Positions 1 to 12,770 of a DNA stretch of 64,000 bases are shown here, piece after piece (position 1 is the first letter of the stretch; every line of letters begins with the position of its first letter). This stretch comes from Orthonyx spaldingii (taxonomy: Eukaryota > Chordata > Aves > Passeriformes > Orthonychidae). The position numbers were made by a program, and so were the translations under genes. The notes beneath the pieces were generated by a model, which had not been told where the DNA came from, searched no databases, and saw only the letters and a list, made by a program, of their open reading frames with translations. The stretch lies in the NCBI GenBank assembly GCA_013397795.1, contig VZTJ01000075.1, forward strand, positions 1 through 64,000, read 5' to 3'.

Positions 1-1523
1 GGGGTGCTCATGATGGGGCAGCAAGAAGAGATGTTGACATAAAAGAAAACCATGCCCAACTTGGGGAAGCAGAGGGAGATCTGGGCTCGAATGAAAAATG
101 AAATTATGCTGTGGAGTAGAAAAAGACTGAACAGCAAATCAGTAGATTATAGTGTGGTTCTGGGAATGCAATTAATTTATAGAAAAAAGACCTAGGCTTG
201 GTTCCCTAGCAGAGGAAATGTAATTTGCTCCTATTCTACCTGTTACTGTGCAGATAGGAAGGCAGGGTCCCGTGAGATTTTTTTTATTATGCTTTGTGAG
301 ATCCATGTTAGCAAAATGAATATTCAGTGTTTCTGGACTTCTTTGGAGAGCAGCTTCACAGCTTGTCTTGTCCAGAGTTAGTGTGTTGACCACATGTTTT
401 TCCTGAGACATGGGAAATATTTGTGCTGTCAAATCTGCATGGCTTTCACTTCTGTTTTCAGAGAACCCTTAATATTTACTTGGAGATTTTATTGCCCTTG
501 TGTTGGTGGAAACCCCCCCTTTTTTGTTCTCATGAACTTAGAAGTCTTTCCATTTTTCTGAAGATAATTCAGTGCACTGTAAGAGCCAAGAGGGTGTTTG
601 AGAGGTCTGAAACCTTTTTTCTTGTGCATAACTGATTCACATAGAGCATCAGGGATTTAATTTCCAGACACGCTGCAAAATGCAAGTTTTCATTTCTCCT
701 GTGCTATTAGCTGAAGCTGGAAACACTCTGCAGTGATAGCAAAAAGTCAGTAGTATATTGTGACTGTCTGGGGGAGGAATGGAAGTCTTTGCTGTTTTGA
801 AACCATGTTTGTTTTAAATCTTTTGGCCTTAGCAAAAAGCTGAACAAGAACAATGTGTTTCTGTAGTTTCCTAGGATTGTCTTGCCTTGGGGGTGAGAGG
901 TCTCTCTTTAAATCCATTCCCCTTTCAGTTTATCTCTTCAGAGTTTCATACAGTTCCCACTCCAGTCAGTCACAAGTCTTCTGACTTCACAGCAAGTTGA
1001 TTTGGGTCAAGATCCATGATTTTAACAGTGTGGAGGAGATTAGGACGACTGTCTAACACTTCCAATCAAGGCTCTATAACATGGATTTTTTCTTCCATCT
1101 CCTGCAAAGATGAACAGGAATATTGGCTCTGAAATTATAAGTTTGAATGTTGGCATGTTTTTGTCATGAGAAGTGGCAGATGAGGGTTTTTTTCCATAGC
1201 AAAACGTTACTTTTTTTTTTTCTTTTTTTTTTAAATAAGCAACTTCACTGCTTAACTTCCATTAGGAAAAATAACATTGCAGGGTGGGTGGGATGTCCTC
1301 CCTACGAGACGCTGCTGGGAAGAATGTGGGACTCTGGTCAAGCTGAAGGAGAAATTCTTTCCCCTTTTAGAAAATTCTTACTGTAACTTGCCATTATCCA
1401 ATTTTGAGGTCTTTCTTGGTATCTGAAGAGCTTTAAATGAAGCATTCTTCACTAGAACATGACTCTTTCCAGCATTTGCAAAAATATTCTTAGAGTCTCA
1501 AGAAAAAGCCACTTAGAAAGAAT
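1..1523. other. Intergenic, no gene seen
   Basis: Unique AT-rich sequence with a T-run near 1210-1232. Reading frames are short and unremarkable on both strands. Confidence 0.6.
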
Positions 1524-1795
1524 TTCACAGGAATCCGGGAGCGCTTTGGGTTGGAAGGGACCTTAAAGCTCATCTCGTACCACCCCCTGCCATGGGCAGG
1601 AACACCTTCCACTATCCCAAATTACTCCAAGCCCTGTCCAACCTGGCCTGGAACTCTTCCAGGGATGGGGCAGCCACAGCTTCTCTGGGCACCCTGTGCC
1701 AAGGCCTCTCCACTCTCACAGGGAAGGATTTCTTCCCAGTATCCCATCTAACCCTGCCCTCTGGCAGTGGGAAGCCATTCCCTGTGTCCTGTCAC
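1524..1795 (-). mobile_element. CR1 LINE 3'-end fragment
   Basis: Reads tttgggttggaagggacctt, then the ccatgggcagg, tccagggatggggcagcc and cctctccactctcacaggga blocks, ending in the CCTGTGTCCTGTC segment. This is the reverse complement of the avian CR1 3' end, so the element is on the minus strand. It is heavily 5'-truncated. Confidence 0.92.
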
Positions 1796-4700
1796 ACTGC
1801 TTTTATAAACAGTCTAAAGAGGAGGCCTGAGAGTGGCGTCAGTCCTTGCCATATGTCTGCAGGCACAGCAACACTTCTCTGTGTGTTGAGGCCTTCAGAA
1901 AGTGAGGCAGAGCAGATGGGAATCTACAGAAGAGTGGGAAGTACATTAATTAGTCTTTGCTTTACAGTTTCTTCCAACATCTTTGCAAAATAGTGATGAT
2001 GAGTCATTCTGAAGCCTTGTCATTTTTCCTGTGGTTAAGAGTTCCCAGACTTTTGTAGGATGTGTCCTGTTGGAAGCATGGATTTACTTCAGACTCTTTT
2101 ACAGAGATCTGGGCTATCATAAATAACAGTCAGAAAACCTTAGCTAAAAGCCTTAAAAAAAAAATTAAAACAGTCAAGGTAAGTATATGGGGCCATGTCC
2201 TGATTTATGTATGGATATAAACCAAATCCTATTCTTTGTAGGCAGGGATTAAGGCGTATGGATGGAGTGCTGCTCCCACAGAAGCCCATGGAAAACCTTC
2301 CAGTGACTGCAGTGAGGACAAGGATCTTACCTCAGATCTAGCACAACCTCTAGAGAACACATCTTGCCAGTGGGAAGAGGACAACTGTGATAAGGAATTT
2401 TGCAGGCTCTGTTAGGAAGCCACTGAGAACAAGACTGCCTAAAGCATAGGAAACAGCAGAGGGGGAAGGAAAAATAAACAAATATGGACCTGTTTAACCT
2501 TAAATCCAAATTTATTTCTGTTTTTCAGTGTCTTTTGCATGAGGTGGAAGGCAGTGCTCCTTTCGCCTCTACCTCTAAGCTTCATGCTGTATCTAGGCAC
2601 CTAGTACAGAACTTAGATTCTACTAAATGAGCAAATTTACCACTTATGGCACCAAAATTATTAGGTGGGGGAGGCTGAACTCCAGAAATACCAGCATATC
2701 TGGTCTGATCAACTTAACAGCACACCACAGGAGCACTTTCTTCTGGTTGTGTTGTATCCCACACAATGGCAAATGATACTTTTCCCAGTAATAGCTGCCT
2801 TGGACAACAGTCATGCAGTGGGAGAGTAGACTCAAAAACCAAAGTTTTGACTCCAAAAGAGGTTTTATTCAGAGTTACTGGAGGACTTTTCTTGTATATC
2901 ACAGATGCAGCTGGAAAACTCGAAACAACTCTTAGCTTATTGTCCCTGTAGTATTTGTAACATAATTCGGCATTCTTCAACAGTCATGTTTGAAACCTTT
3001 TGGGTTTTTAGCTGCTTGTGTTCTGTGTTTGTTGGTGGAACTGGTATCAGCTCTTGCCTCCACAGTGTGTGTGCTGTCACGTGTGAGTGGTCAGCTCTAC
3101 AGCAGTAAAACCAGTCAGCAGGAGGAATAATTTGGGGGGATTCTACTTATTGCACTGAAGACATTTTCATTTTAGTATTTTGGCCTGGCAAATTGCTTAT
3201 TCAGGCAGTCCAAATTAACTAAAACTCATAAAATGTAATAAAAGTTGCAGACAAAGGCAAAGAAATTGGGAGTTTGAGGATGAACCATGAAATTTAGTCG
3301 TTTATTCAGAACATGAGTGTGATTGGGGAAAGAGGGTGAAAACAAAATGACAAGAATTAACATAGTTTGGAGCACTTCCCTCACATGTGATATGTGGTGG
3401 TTTTGTGTGCCTAAGCACTCTGGACCCTCTGAGATGACTGGGGAGATGGATTTAGCCAAAAGATCCTGGGGAAGGAGCTTAGAATCAGAAGGAAGATAAG
3501 ACACTGTCAACTCAGAGATCTCTTGGCAAGTTTATTAGCTCACCAAAGGCTTGTCTTATGTTTGAGATTGGGTTTAGAGCTGGATCCTTTGTTTCTGGTT
3601 TGGTTTTCTTTAATTAGTTCATGAGCACCTTGGCAGTTTTGCAGCCCTCCCAGATGCATTTTGTGGCCAAAAGAGAAACCCTCAGAGTGTGGCAGCTCAG
3701 GGATCTCTCAAACACTTTCAAAGGTTCTCTCAAACACTTTCAAAGGTTCTCTCAAACAATTTGCCGTGTTTGTGACACTGAAGGGCCATGACAGGCAACA
3801 TTCTGTTGAAACCCCTGTGTCCTGCATGATCACCTGTGGCATCCTTGTGTCTGTCAGCCCAGTGGCATGCTGGGGAGTGAATCACTGGGGAGAAAAGCTG
3901 TCAGAGGTTCTGCTGGACAATTTGTCCCCATGGCAAGCCAGAACAGCTCTTTGAACAGTTTTGGAGCTTGACTCATGCCAGGAGGGGACCTTTTTCTCAG
4001 CAGTTTCCTGACTGCCTTCTGGGCTCATTTGTTTTTCTTACAGGGGTGGTTTGTGCTGCAGGGACTGCAAGGAGAGGGCATTCATCCTTCCTCTGACACA
4101 TCCCTGCCTTGCCCCCCTCCTGCTCCTGGAGAGCACCGCTGGCACAAACCCCTCCTTGAAGAGGTTAGCCAAATGGATCGGATTCATCGTGGGATGGGGC
4201 TGGTAGGAAATGCAGTGGTGTGCAGTGCCAAACCCATGATGTGTGTGCTCTTTCCATTGGGAACACTGACTCATAAAACAGAGTAAAAAGCTGTTACATT
4301 TCTGCATAATATAAAAAACAGGCCCCAGTCTAGTCCCTCTTATGCATTCACACAGTCTCTGTCCAGTGAATGCTTTCCCTGTTGGAACTTTTGAAACCTG
4401 GCTCCCCTTGGTAGGAATTACATTTATTTCAGCTGAAAAGAATTGGGTGTCACCTTGGATGGGCCTTCTCCTCACCCCTAGCCAGGGCCAAGCACTGGTC
4501 TTGTGACTTTCTAAATGCAATCCAGATTATTTATTTGCTGTTATTTTAATTCAGCTGAGAAGAGCTTGGCCATGTCTCCCTTGGGTTCTGCTGTCAGCTG
4601 GTTGCTGATCAGTTATCCAAGGTATGCTTGGTAGAAAACAGAGAAAGAAGCCCTTCCCATAGCCATGGTTCTCACTTCTAATTCCTGTTTCAAGTGCAGA

Positions 4701-5140
4701 GTGTGAGAGAGCAGCAGGAGAAGCAGATCAGATAATCAGAGGCAAGGAAGCTTTGGAGAGGATGGGAGTATTTTCACTGTGTACAGCATAAGGTGCAACA
4801 GTTAAATACTGGATTTTATTGCATGATGTGTTACAAAGTGATTGTGATGTGGTGTTAGACCTTGTTCAGGCTTCTTTATAAGTAGATAGAGGTTCAAGGG
4901 TTTTTTTGCCTAAACTTTAATTATTGCAGCTATGAACTGAGATACACAGTTAAGTTGCAGTTCATATTACTGTGACTATTGAGCCATGCTCTCAAACTAT
5001 CTGAGATTTCTGCAAATGCCTCTTTATGTTGCCTAAAATAGGAATAAATGCAATATAGTTCAAATTGTGTGACAGGTCTTGAACTGCCTTTGGTAGCAAC
5101 AGCATAGTAAGGGTAGAAGGTAAACAGACTCTGTCAAGAA
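1796..5140. other. Intergenic, no gene seen
   Basis: Unique sequence apart from a 22-bp tandem repeat at 3705-3758. The longest frame (4038-4520, minus, 160 codons) resembles no family and has no supporting splice or start context. Confidence 0.5.
3705..3758. repeat. 22-bp tandem repeat, 2.5 copies
   Basis: Unit begins ctctcaaacactttcaaagg; copies at 3705-3726 and 3727-3748 are identical, with a partial third to 3758. The perfect match suggests a recent duplication. Confidence 0.95.
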
Positions 5141-5200
5141 GTCTGGAGTTGGATCAGTGATCCTTGTGGGTTCATTCCAACTCAGGATATTCTATGATTA
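5141..5200 (+). mobile_element. CR1 LINE 3'-terminal fragment
   Basis: The block 'gatccttgtggg' then 'ttccaactcaggatattctatgatt' is the sense 3' end of a CR1 subfamily, ending in the ATTCTATGATT-type terminal repeat. Only about 60 bp survive. Confidence 0.8.
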
Positions 5201-5400
5201 AGAAAGAAAAAGAAGCATTTTGCTTTACACTGAGGCTCAGACATAGCTCAAGGAATCACTGCTCTTTGTCCACACCCTCACAGCTGATAATTGTGTGAGT
5301 TGTGCCTTAGCCAAAACCTGTTCCTCATGTTTTGTGCAGCCTGGGCTTGGATGCTTAGCTCCTGTGGTTTTGCTGCCGGGGGGAGGTCAGTTGCTGGGAT

Positions 5401-5513
5401 AGTGTAACCTGCCCTCTCTCAGATTGAAACCATTTCCCCTTGTCCTGTCATTCCAGGCCCTTGGAAATAGTCTCTCTCCATCTTTCCTGTAAGTTCCTTC
5501 AGTACTTGAAGCC
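5401..5513 (-). mobile_element. CR1 LINE internal fragment
   Basis: The segment aaaccatttccccttgtcct followed by a ccttggaaatagtctctctcc block is antisense CR1 from slightly upstream of the usual 3' end. Both edges are diffuse. Confidence 0.75.
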
Positions 5514-5794
5514 CACAATTGTGTGTCTAATTGAGTGTCTCATCTAGGTGGTGTAAAGAGAAGGCACTGTTGTTGTGGTAAGGCTTGTCCTTTCAAGCAA
5601 TACCTTGCATGATTTATTTTTTGGGGGGGAATCCAGAGGGATGTATAAGCAAGATTACAGTTACTTGGTGACTACTGCATCTCTCTCAATGTCCTGCTTG
5701 GGCCACTAAATTCAATTTTAGTGAACTTAAGGCGTCCTAGTGAAAAAATTCTTCTTGCTTCAATTGAACTTGGCTTTCTTTAACCAGTGGGTAT

Positions 5795-5866
5795 TTCATG
5801 TGCTCTGGGAATGCATCAGTTCAGTTCAGTTCATGTGCTCTGGGAATGCTTTTCAGTTCAGTTCAG
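5795..5866. repeat. About 35-bp tandem duplication with (TTCAG)n tail
   Basis: The unit ttcatgtgctctgggaatgc followed by repeats of ttcag occurs at 5795 and again at 5830. The tail itself is a short (TTCAG)n run, suggesting slippage expansion. Confidence 0.9.
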
Positions 5867-6164
5867 TGTTCTGGCTAGGTGAAGTTATCAGTGCGTGTAA
5901 ATTTCTGGAGGCAGGGTGGTTTCCTGCTCACAGTGGGAACAAAGATAAAGGCCAGGAACTCTGCTGAAATCCTTTTGTTATTAGCAGAATGTACTGTGGC
6001 CTTTGGCATCCCCTAATTCTGCTTCTCTGCAAACTGATAGATGATTATGGTAATTATGGTAATTAGGGTACCTGCCATTTGTGGGAATGTGGAGGATCCC
6101 GGAGAAGAATGCAGCCTTTTTAAAATTACAAAGCAATACATCTGTTGAGTATTAATGGTTTGTT

Positions 6165-6240
6165 AAATTTATTGAGCGCTTTGGGACTGCTGAATGAAAG
6201 ATCTTATATAAATGGCACTTAATTATTGTTATTGCTAGAG
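6165..6240 (+). mobile_element. Ancient LINE/SINE 3' tail (L3/CR1- or L2-like)
   Basis: The segment gagcgctttggga, then tgaatgaaagatcttatata and an attattgttatt tail resembles the 3' end shared by old amniote LINE families ('gcgctttg...gaaaggcgctatataaa' with ATT repeats). It is diverged, so the family name is uncertain. Confidence 0.5.
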
Positions 6241-9200
6241 AAGGACTTGCACAAAAGCAGCAGTTATCTGGGAATCTGGGAAACAAAGATCTGGAGCACA
6301 CTGCCAACATCTGCTACCGCTTAAAACTTACAACATGAGGCACTAATTTGGAGAGAGAGATTCTGCAGCCCCTGAGCATGGCAATCCTTTGGTCTGGCTC
6401 TTCATATCTTGAATATGTTCTGCCCACCTTACTCTGTGCGAAGAGACTCTGCCCTGGATTGTCACAGGGATCGTGGGACACTCTGGTTACAAATCTGCTT
6501 TAAACGCTGTTTCCTTCCTCACAGAATTGAGCAGAAATGGGCACTGATGTTTTTCACTCACGACCTCAGGTGTCCTCACAAACATGGGTAGGACTGTGCT
6601 GTAGAGAACCAAGCAAAGTTTTCCAAGGCAGGTAAGGAAGCTTTCTATTTCTAGGAGCTCCTTCAAGCTCTTGGATCTCAGCATGTGGAAAAATCCCTTA
6701 GTGTGTGGTGTTTGGCTCTGGCTGCTTTACTTCTGGAGCAGGGGGAAGCTCCACCCCTCCATTTGAAGAGAAACTGGGAACCTTTCAACACCAATCTACT
6801 GTGAGTCATCTACCCAGTGGCTTCAGAGGAGAGAGAAGTAAAACCTTCTACCCCCCCAAGCTGATTGCCAAGGAGTGCTGCCATGTCCTAGCAATTTCAT
6901 GGATACCATGATGAATTCACTGACAAGCTTCTTGGAGCGTTTCTGTGCTGCAACAACAGCGGAGGGAACAGGGCAGGGCAAAGACATTTATTTAATGCTT
7001 CTATTTCTGTTCCTGTTCTGGACCAATAAACTGTGAACTGGCTTTTGACTAGCAGGTTTACTCACAGTCATGAGGAGCAGGTAGTGGTGACTAGTAAAGT
7101 TTTGTGTGTTGACTGAACTGAACTGAATTCTTCCCATAACAGCTAAAATGGATCACTTAGCTACTTTGGGAGCATATTCAGCTATAAACAAAGCCCATGA
7201 TTCAGTAAAGCACTGTTTTCTTTATCCTATTTGTTAAATATAATCCAGGGAGCTTCCAAATCTTGTTTTGATGGCTATTTTTTGCTTTTTGTACTGTCTG
7301 AAACCAGAAGCTGTAGAAAGAGACCCAGAACAGTATCTCAGGTGTGTGAGCAGCTGTTCTAGGGCACACAAAATCCAACCTGAGGTTTAGTTTTATGTCA
7401 GGTTGAGAAGGAGATTGCTTTTTTGAAGGTCTCCCATGTCACACAGACTTCCTCATCATAAAGGGAAGAGAAGGGAGGGCTCCACCTCCATCCCCCTCTT
7501 GTCTCTCAACCAGCCTCAAGTTCCATCTGCTGCATTTGTGCCACAGGTGGTCGTAATGGTATTTTAACTCAATTTTATACATAAATACTTTTTTATTCAG
7601 CAAACCCTTTTGTTAGTGGTTGGGAAAAAAGAAAAAGTTCTTTTTCTGAGATCCTTTTTCTTCAGCAGCTCAACTACAAATGGAGGCAAAAAAGAGAAGC
7701 AGTGAATGGGTACTTTTACTCCTGTTTGATCTTCCCGGCTCTCAGGATGTTTTTGTTGCTCTTTCCACCCCACAGAGATGAATGTTTCCTCCAGCATCTG
7801 CCCTCCCATGAATCCATCTCCACAAAGGCCTGTGGTTGCTCAGCACGCTTGCATTAATAATAATTCGTCTGAGGGCAGTGTCCTGTGCTCAGGACAGCTG
7901 GGATTGCTCTTGCACTTGCTTTCCCAGAGTACTAGGAAGGAAGATTGCCTCCATAGCAGTTCTGCATGGCTCAGGAGAGAGTGAAGAATGGAATGCCAAA
8001 GATCAGTTGGTTCCCAGATAATTTCATGGTGGCAGGAGCTGTGATTTCTGCAGGTGAATCTGTGGGTTCTGGTTTTGACCATGAGTCCATGGCCTTCCTG
8101 CTTGCAGGCTGGACTGGGAGAGTGGAAGTGATAATTTGAACATGTAAGGTTTATCCTTTTGCCAGTGGCTCAGGAGAATGGAGAACTGGTATTTGTGCAT
8201 GGATGTGAACTCTGGTTTTGCAAGATCTTGTTTCTTTTTAAAGCAGCAGATACATATTTCCTTCCAAAGGAAGGCAAGAACTTTTCACTTCGGATTTGTC
8301 TGTGTTTTCCTAGCCTTTGAGATCTGACTACACCTCAGATCATGCTCAGTAGTTCACGCTCACAATCCAAACTGTTTGGTTTCACTGCTTCATATTCTGC
8401 TCTGCTTAATGGGTTAACTCCCTTAGTTAACAAGGAAACTGATTTTTTTCTTCCTAGTCTTGAAGTTTCCCCTTAGGAACAGTTCAAGCTGACTCCCTCA
8501 TACTTTTGACAGCGCCTTTGATACTTTCCTAACAAGGTCTTAAGTAAGTATTGTTGGTCCCTAGTGGTTTAGAAACAGTAAATCACAACCTCAAAGACTG
8601 AAAAATAAAATCAAAATTCCTTTTTTCCCACATCTCCAGTTTCTAAAGCTTTTAGGGCTTGTTAATTCCTATTCCCCAAGCCTTCCTGAACTGTGGCTGC
8701 TGAAGTGCTTTTTCTCACAAAATTACTCCCAGAGCAGTATTTTGAGCAAGATATTGGGTAATCCAAGGGTTGACAGCATTGATTGTGCAGAGAGTTATTG
8801 GTTTGTTCCCTGTTTCTGTGTCAATTTTAAACATTTCAATGGTGTTGGATATTGCTAAGAATCTGATTAAAATATTGATGTGCTCATCCTCGGGTTGTCT
8901 GTGCAAGAGGGAAGTACCTGGGCTGGATTTGAGGCAGATGGATTAAAATCTGGGCTCTACTTGGAGCACATGGAGCATCTTCCTTGCTTATGCATTCCCT
9001 AGCAGGGAAACCAAGGTCAGGACAAGCACCAGTGTGCTTGGAAAAGATCATTCCCAATGTTAGACTGAGGGCATGTACAGATACAAGAGCCTCTGATGTC
9101 AGGGAGAGATAAATCCTGTGTTGCTACAGCTCAATTTGCGCTCTGGTTTTTTAGTGGTTGTGATCTCTTGGGCAGAGCTGCTGCTGAATTCACTCCCTGG

Positions 9201-12200
9201 GACCATTCAACATATCCATATTGGGGGTTTTATTTGGAACTGGAGAGAAAACACAATCCTTGTGCACTTTACGCCCTCTTGGATCAAGGGGTGGATGAAT
9301 TTTCTATCTGCCCCTGCAGTAGTTTCAGGAAATGTTGTTTTGTTCCTGGTGATGCTCCATCAGAGCTGCTCTGAGGAGATGCTCTGGCTGACACGCAGCT
9401 CCAGCCCCAGAGCCTGCTCCAGAAAATTTGCCTGCCAAATGCCTGGCCACTGAGTCCTCAGTTCCCAGCACCAACGACTGGCTCCTTGCAAGGTGGGGAA
9501 ACTGCTGGGGGAGGGAAGCATTCCATGAATCCCAACTCCCACGCCTTTGCATATCCACAAATTCCCAGCCAAAATACTTCCACCCTTATTCACACCAGAT
9601 CCCACCTTTAGTCCAGAATCTTTTCCATCTGTTCTGCAGGCTGCTGTGCAAAACGGAGATGAGAGGACTTCTCTGGAAAGACAGAGAGCTGACTTAAAGC
9701 AATAAACATGTGTGCCTGCATCCCATGACTTCTGTTCTCCCCTGTTCCTGCTGTCACTGCCATCACCAACACATGTGACAGCAGAAAGAGGATGGATTTA
9801 CCAATCTATCTGCTGTAGGAATACCTTGCAGGTGGACAAAAAGCAGTCTCAATTTCTAAGTGGGTGCCTTGAGAAGCTTTCTCAGCTCTGAGAGCTCCCA
9901 GTGAGACTGCTCATTTTTCATGGGATCTGTATTTGATAGTAAGCCAAGGAGGACATTTCCTCTGGATCTTTAGCTAGCGGCAGGGATTTCCTGCAGTGTG
10001 GCCTATTTTAAGCACCTAAAAGCATGTGCTGACCGGTGTAGGACAGTCCAAAATGTCTTGATTTGAAGGACCTGGGTGTCAATGTCAGGCAACACCCAAA
10101 GCTTTTGTGATCTTGGCATATTAGCAGTGCCTGGAAAGAAAAGACTGGGAGTTTTCTTGCTGGTGTGAAATGGTGAAAGCAAACCACCCTATTGCTGGAA
10201 CATTAGTCATGAAGGTACAGGCATTGATTGCCCTTTCTACCATATGTTGGGGTGATAAGAGTGGTGTTCTCCTCCCCCTCTTTCTTTTCCCATACCCGTG
10301 AATTTAGAATGGTCTCTTGCCCGTTTATCTTGCTAGATGTAGTGCAAGGATATTTATCCTGTACTCTTGAGCTGGTGTTTGGACACCCAGTGAAATGGAT
10401 AGGCATTAAGGGACCAAGTCCCACGAGGCTTATCTTGTCCTTAAAGAGATTCCCAGGGCTGGATCTGCTCTCTAAAATAAGTATTTCAATATGAACAGAG
10501 CCCCTTGAGCTGGTTGAGGATGCTGAAGGTTGGCAGGAGTGGCTGCATCTGGCTCATGCTTTGAGGAGGACAGGCAGGAGTTTGTTACTGAGTAACTGAT
10601 ATTCTTAGCTCCACCCTGCTCCCCTTCCGCCAGCTAAAGCTTTCCATGGAAAATTTAGCTGCCATTGGCTCTGGTTGAGGCTCCAGGCGTTGAGGCAGCT
10701 TTCACTTGTGCTGTTCAGGTCTTTAAAAAAACACAGCAGGGACTAAACCCCCAGTGAGGTCACAGTCCGGGTAGTGACTGATGGATGAAAAGTTGGCCTT
10801 GTCCCCCAAAATGGTGATTATTACTCTCCTTATAGTCATGTCTGGGGTGTTCAGGTTACAGAGTGGGGGTGACTCAGCCCTATCAATGTCTGAGCTGCCT
10901 TACAACATTGTCTGTGTCTCCATTAACCACCTAAGGACCTTGGGCAGACTGGGAGTGGAGCTCAGTGTCTCCCATCAGCTGAGCTGAATCTTGGCCATGG
11001 TGGGAGGCAGCTCCTTCCTAACTCTGTGATAAACCATGCTCAAGTTAGGCTGGCAGTAAGGATTGAGAGCATTTGTTTTGGAAAGAAATTTGGCGTCAGA
11101 CAACAAAGAGTCAAGATGCTTATTTTGTTCACAGCTGAGCTGCAGAGAATTTCAGGATATGGTTCTGACTTTTTCTCAAGCATTTGGCTTTCCTCACAGA
11201 TTTATCTAATGTGACAAGATTTTCAAGAGTTGGTTCAGCCAGAGAAAGGTCTTCAAGAATCTGTAGGTTCACACCAGGTATCTGTGTCAGATCTAGAAAT
11301 AAACCCCATGTCTCCAAAGGCTTGATCTCATCACTGCAAGGGAGCTAGAGGTGCTTTTTCCTTGTGTTATATGAAAAGAAGGTTAGGCTGGAGTGTCTGC
11401 CTTGGCAGACACAGTTTTTCCATTTCCAGGGAATGAGGGGAAGGGATTTGCTCCTTCCAGTGGCAATGAGAATTGCCTTTGTATTCAAGTCCATAAACTG
11501 CAAGAGATGAAGCTGAACATTGTGTACAGTTTAGAAATGTAGCTTTGCCCGGAAACTAAAGATGCAGGAAAAAGAGTCAGGGCCTTGGCAGCAGCCTGGA
11601 ACAAACACCAAGTTCTTATGTTGGGTGTGGGGTTAAGGCCACTTCTTATGGCCATTGCAGGGAAATCTTTGATACTGTCTTCCAGTTATTGCTGGAGGTT
11701 TCCTGGGAAAGGGGGAATGGGTGCCATGGAGGAATGCTGCAGCATTTCTGTAAACCAAACCAGCTGCTTATTAGCTTTAAATCTCTGTTCAGTGTGCTCC
11801 ACTGCTCCAGAAAAAGTCATGCACTTGAATTAGAAAGCCTGAGGCGCTCTGTTGTTATTTGGTTTTTTATATCTGGGAGAAAGAGGCACAAATTTTGGTT
11901 TTTTCCTCTTAACTGTGTTAGGGTGGGGAGGAGTTTTTTTAACAAGAATGAAAGAAAGGTGAGCTGTAATTTTTTCTGGTTGGAATCTGAGGGGGTAAAA
12001 ATCACACCTCTTAAAAAAAAAAAAGAGAAGAATTTTATTGTACCTGTTGAGGACACAAAAAATATATTTCAATTCAGCTTCAAAAGCTGAGCTTGGAAAA
12101 GAAAATTAGTAGGAGAAAGAAACATTGTTTTAAACCGCTTCAAGTTCTAAACTTGGAACTTTTCCCTTGAAAAATGTTACAGCGAAACATTTTGTGAAAC

Positions 12201-12494
12201 TTGAAACTTAAAACTCATATGGAGTCACTCTTTCCTATGAGTATTTTCCTTTTCAACGAGGTCTCTATTTGCTCCAGTGCTCTAGTGAAATATTCCTAAA
12301 TAACTTATGCCCCTAAAAAAGTGTCTCTTCCCTGCATTCAAACCAACTGTTGTTCAAAGAACTTTTTCTATGAAGGGAGAAGATGTGTCAAGGTATATTT
12401 GCAATAGGGAGAACCTGAAGTTCAAAAGTACATTTAGTCTTTCTGATCAACTGGGTGATGCTGAAAGATGGAGAGAGAATTTTTAAAAGGCATG
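6241..12494. other. Intergenic, no gene seen
   Basis: About 6.2 kb of mostly unique sequence. I found no CR1 copy, no recognisable exon and no RNA gene. Open frames are below about 135 codons and unconvincing. Confidence 0.5.
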
Positions 12495-12770
12495 GAGCGA
12501 TAGAAAAACAGGGAATGGTTTAAAACTCAAAGAGAGAATGTTTAGATCAGATATTAGCAAGAAATTGGCAAGAAATTCTTCCCTGTGAGGGTGGTGAGGC
12601 CCTGGCACAGGGTGCCCAGAGAGGCTGTGGCTGCCACATCCATGGAAGTGTCCAAGGCCAGGTTGGACAGGGCGTGGAGCACCCTGGGATAGTGGAAAGT
12701 GTCCCTGGCCATGGCAGAGGGTAGAACTTTAGAGTCCCTTCCAACCCAAACCATTCTGGGATTCTATGAT
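12495..12770 (+). mobile_element. CR1 LINE 3' end
   Basis: Sense CR1: a gggaatggtttaaaactcaa block, then tttagatcagatatt, agaaattcttccctgtgagg, ggccctggcacagg, ccaaggccaggttggacagg and finally ccattctgggattctatgat. It keeps the terminal ATTCTATGAT motif, so the 3' end is intact. Confidence 0.95.
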
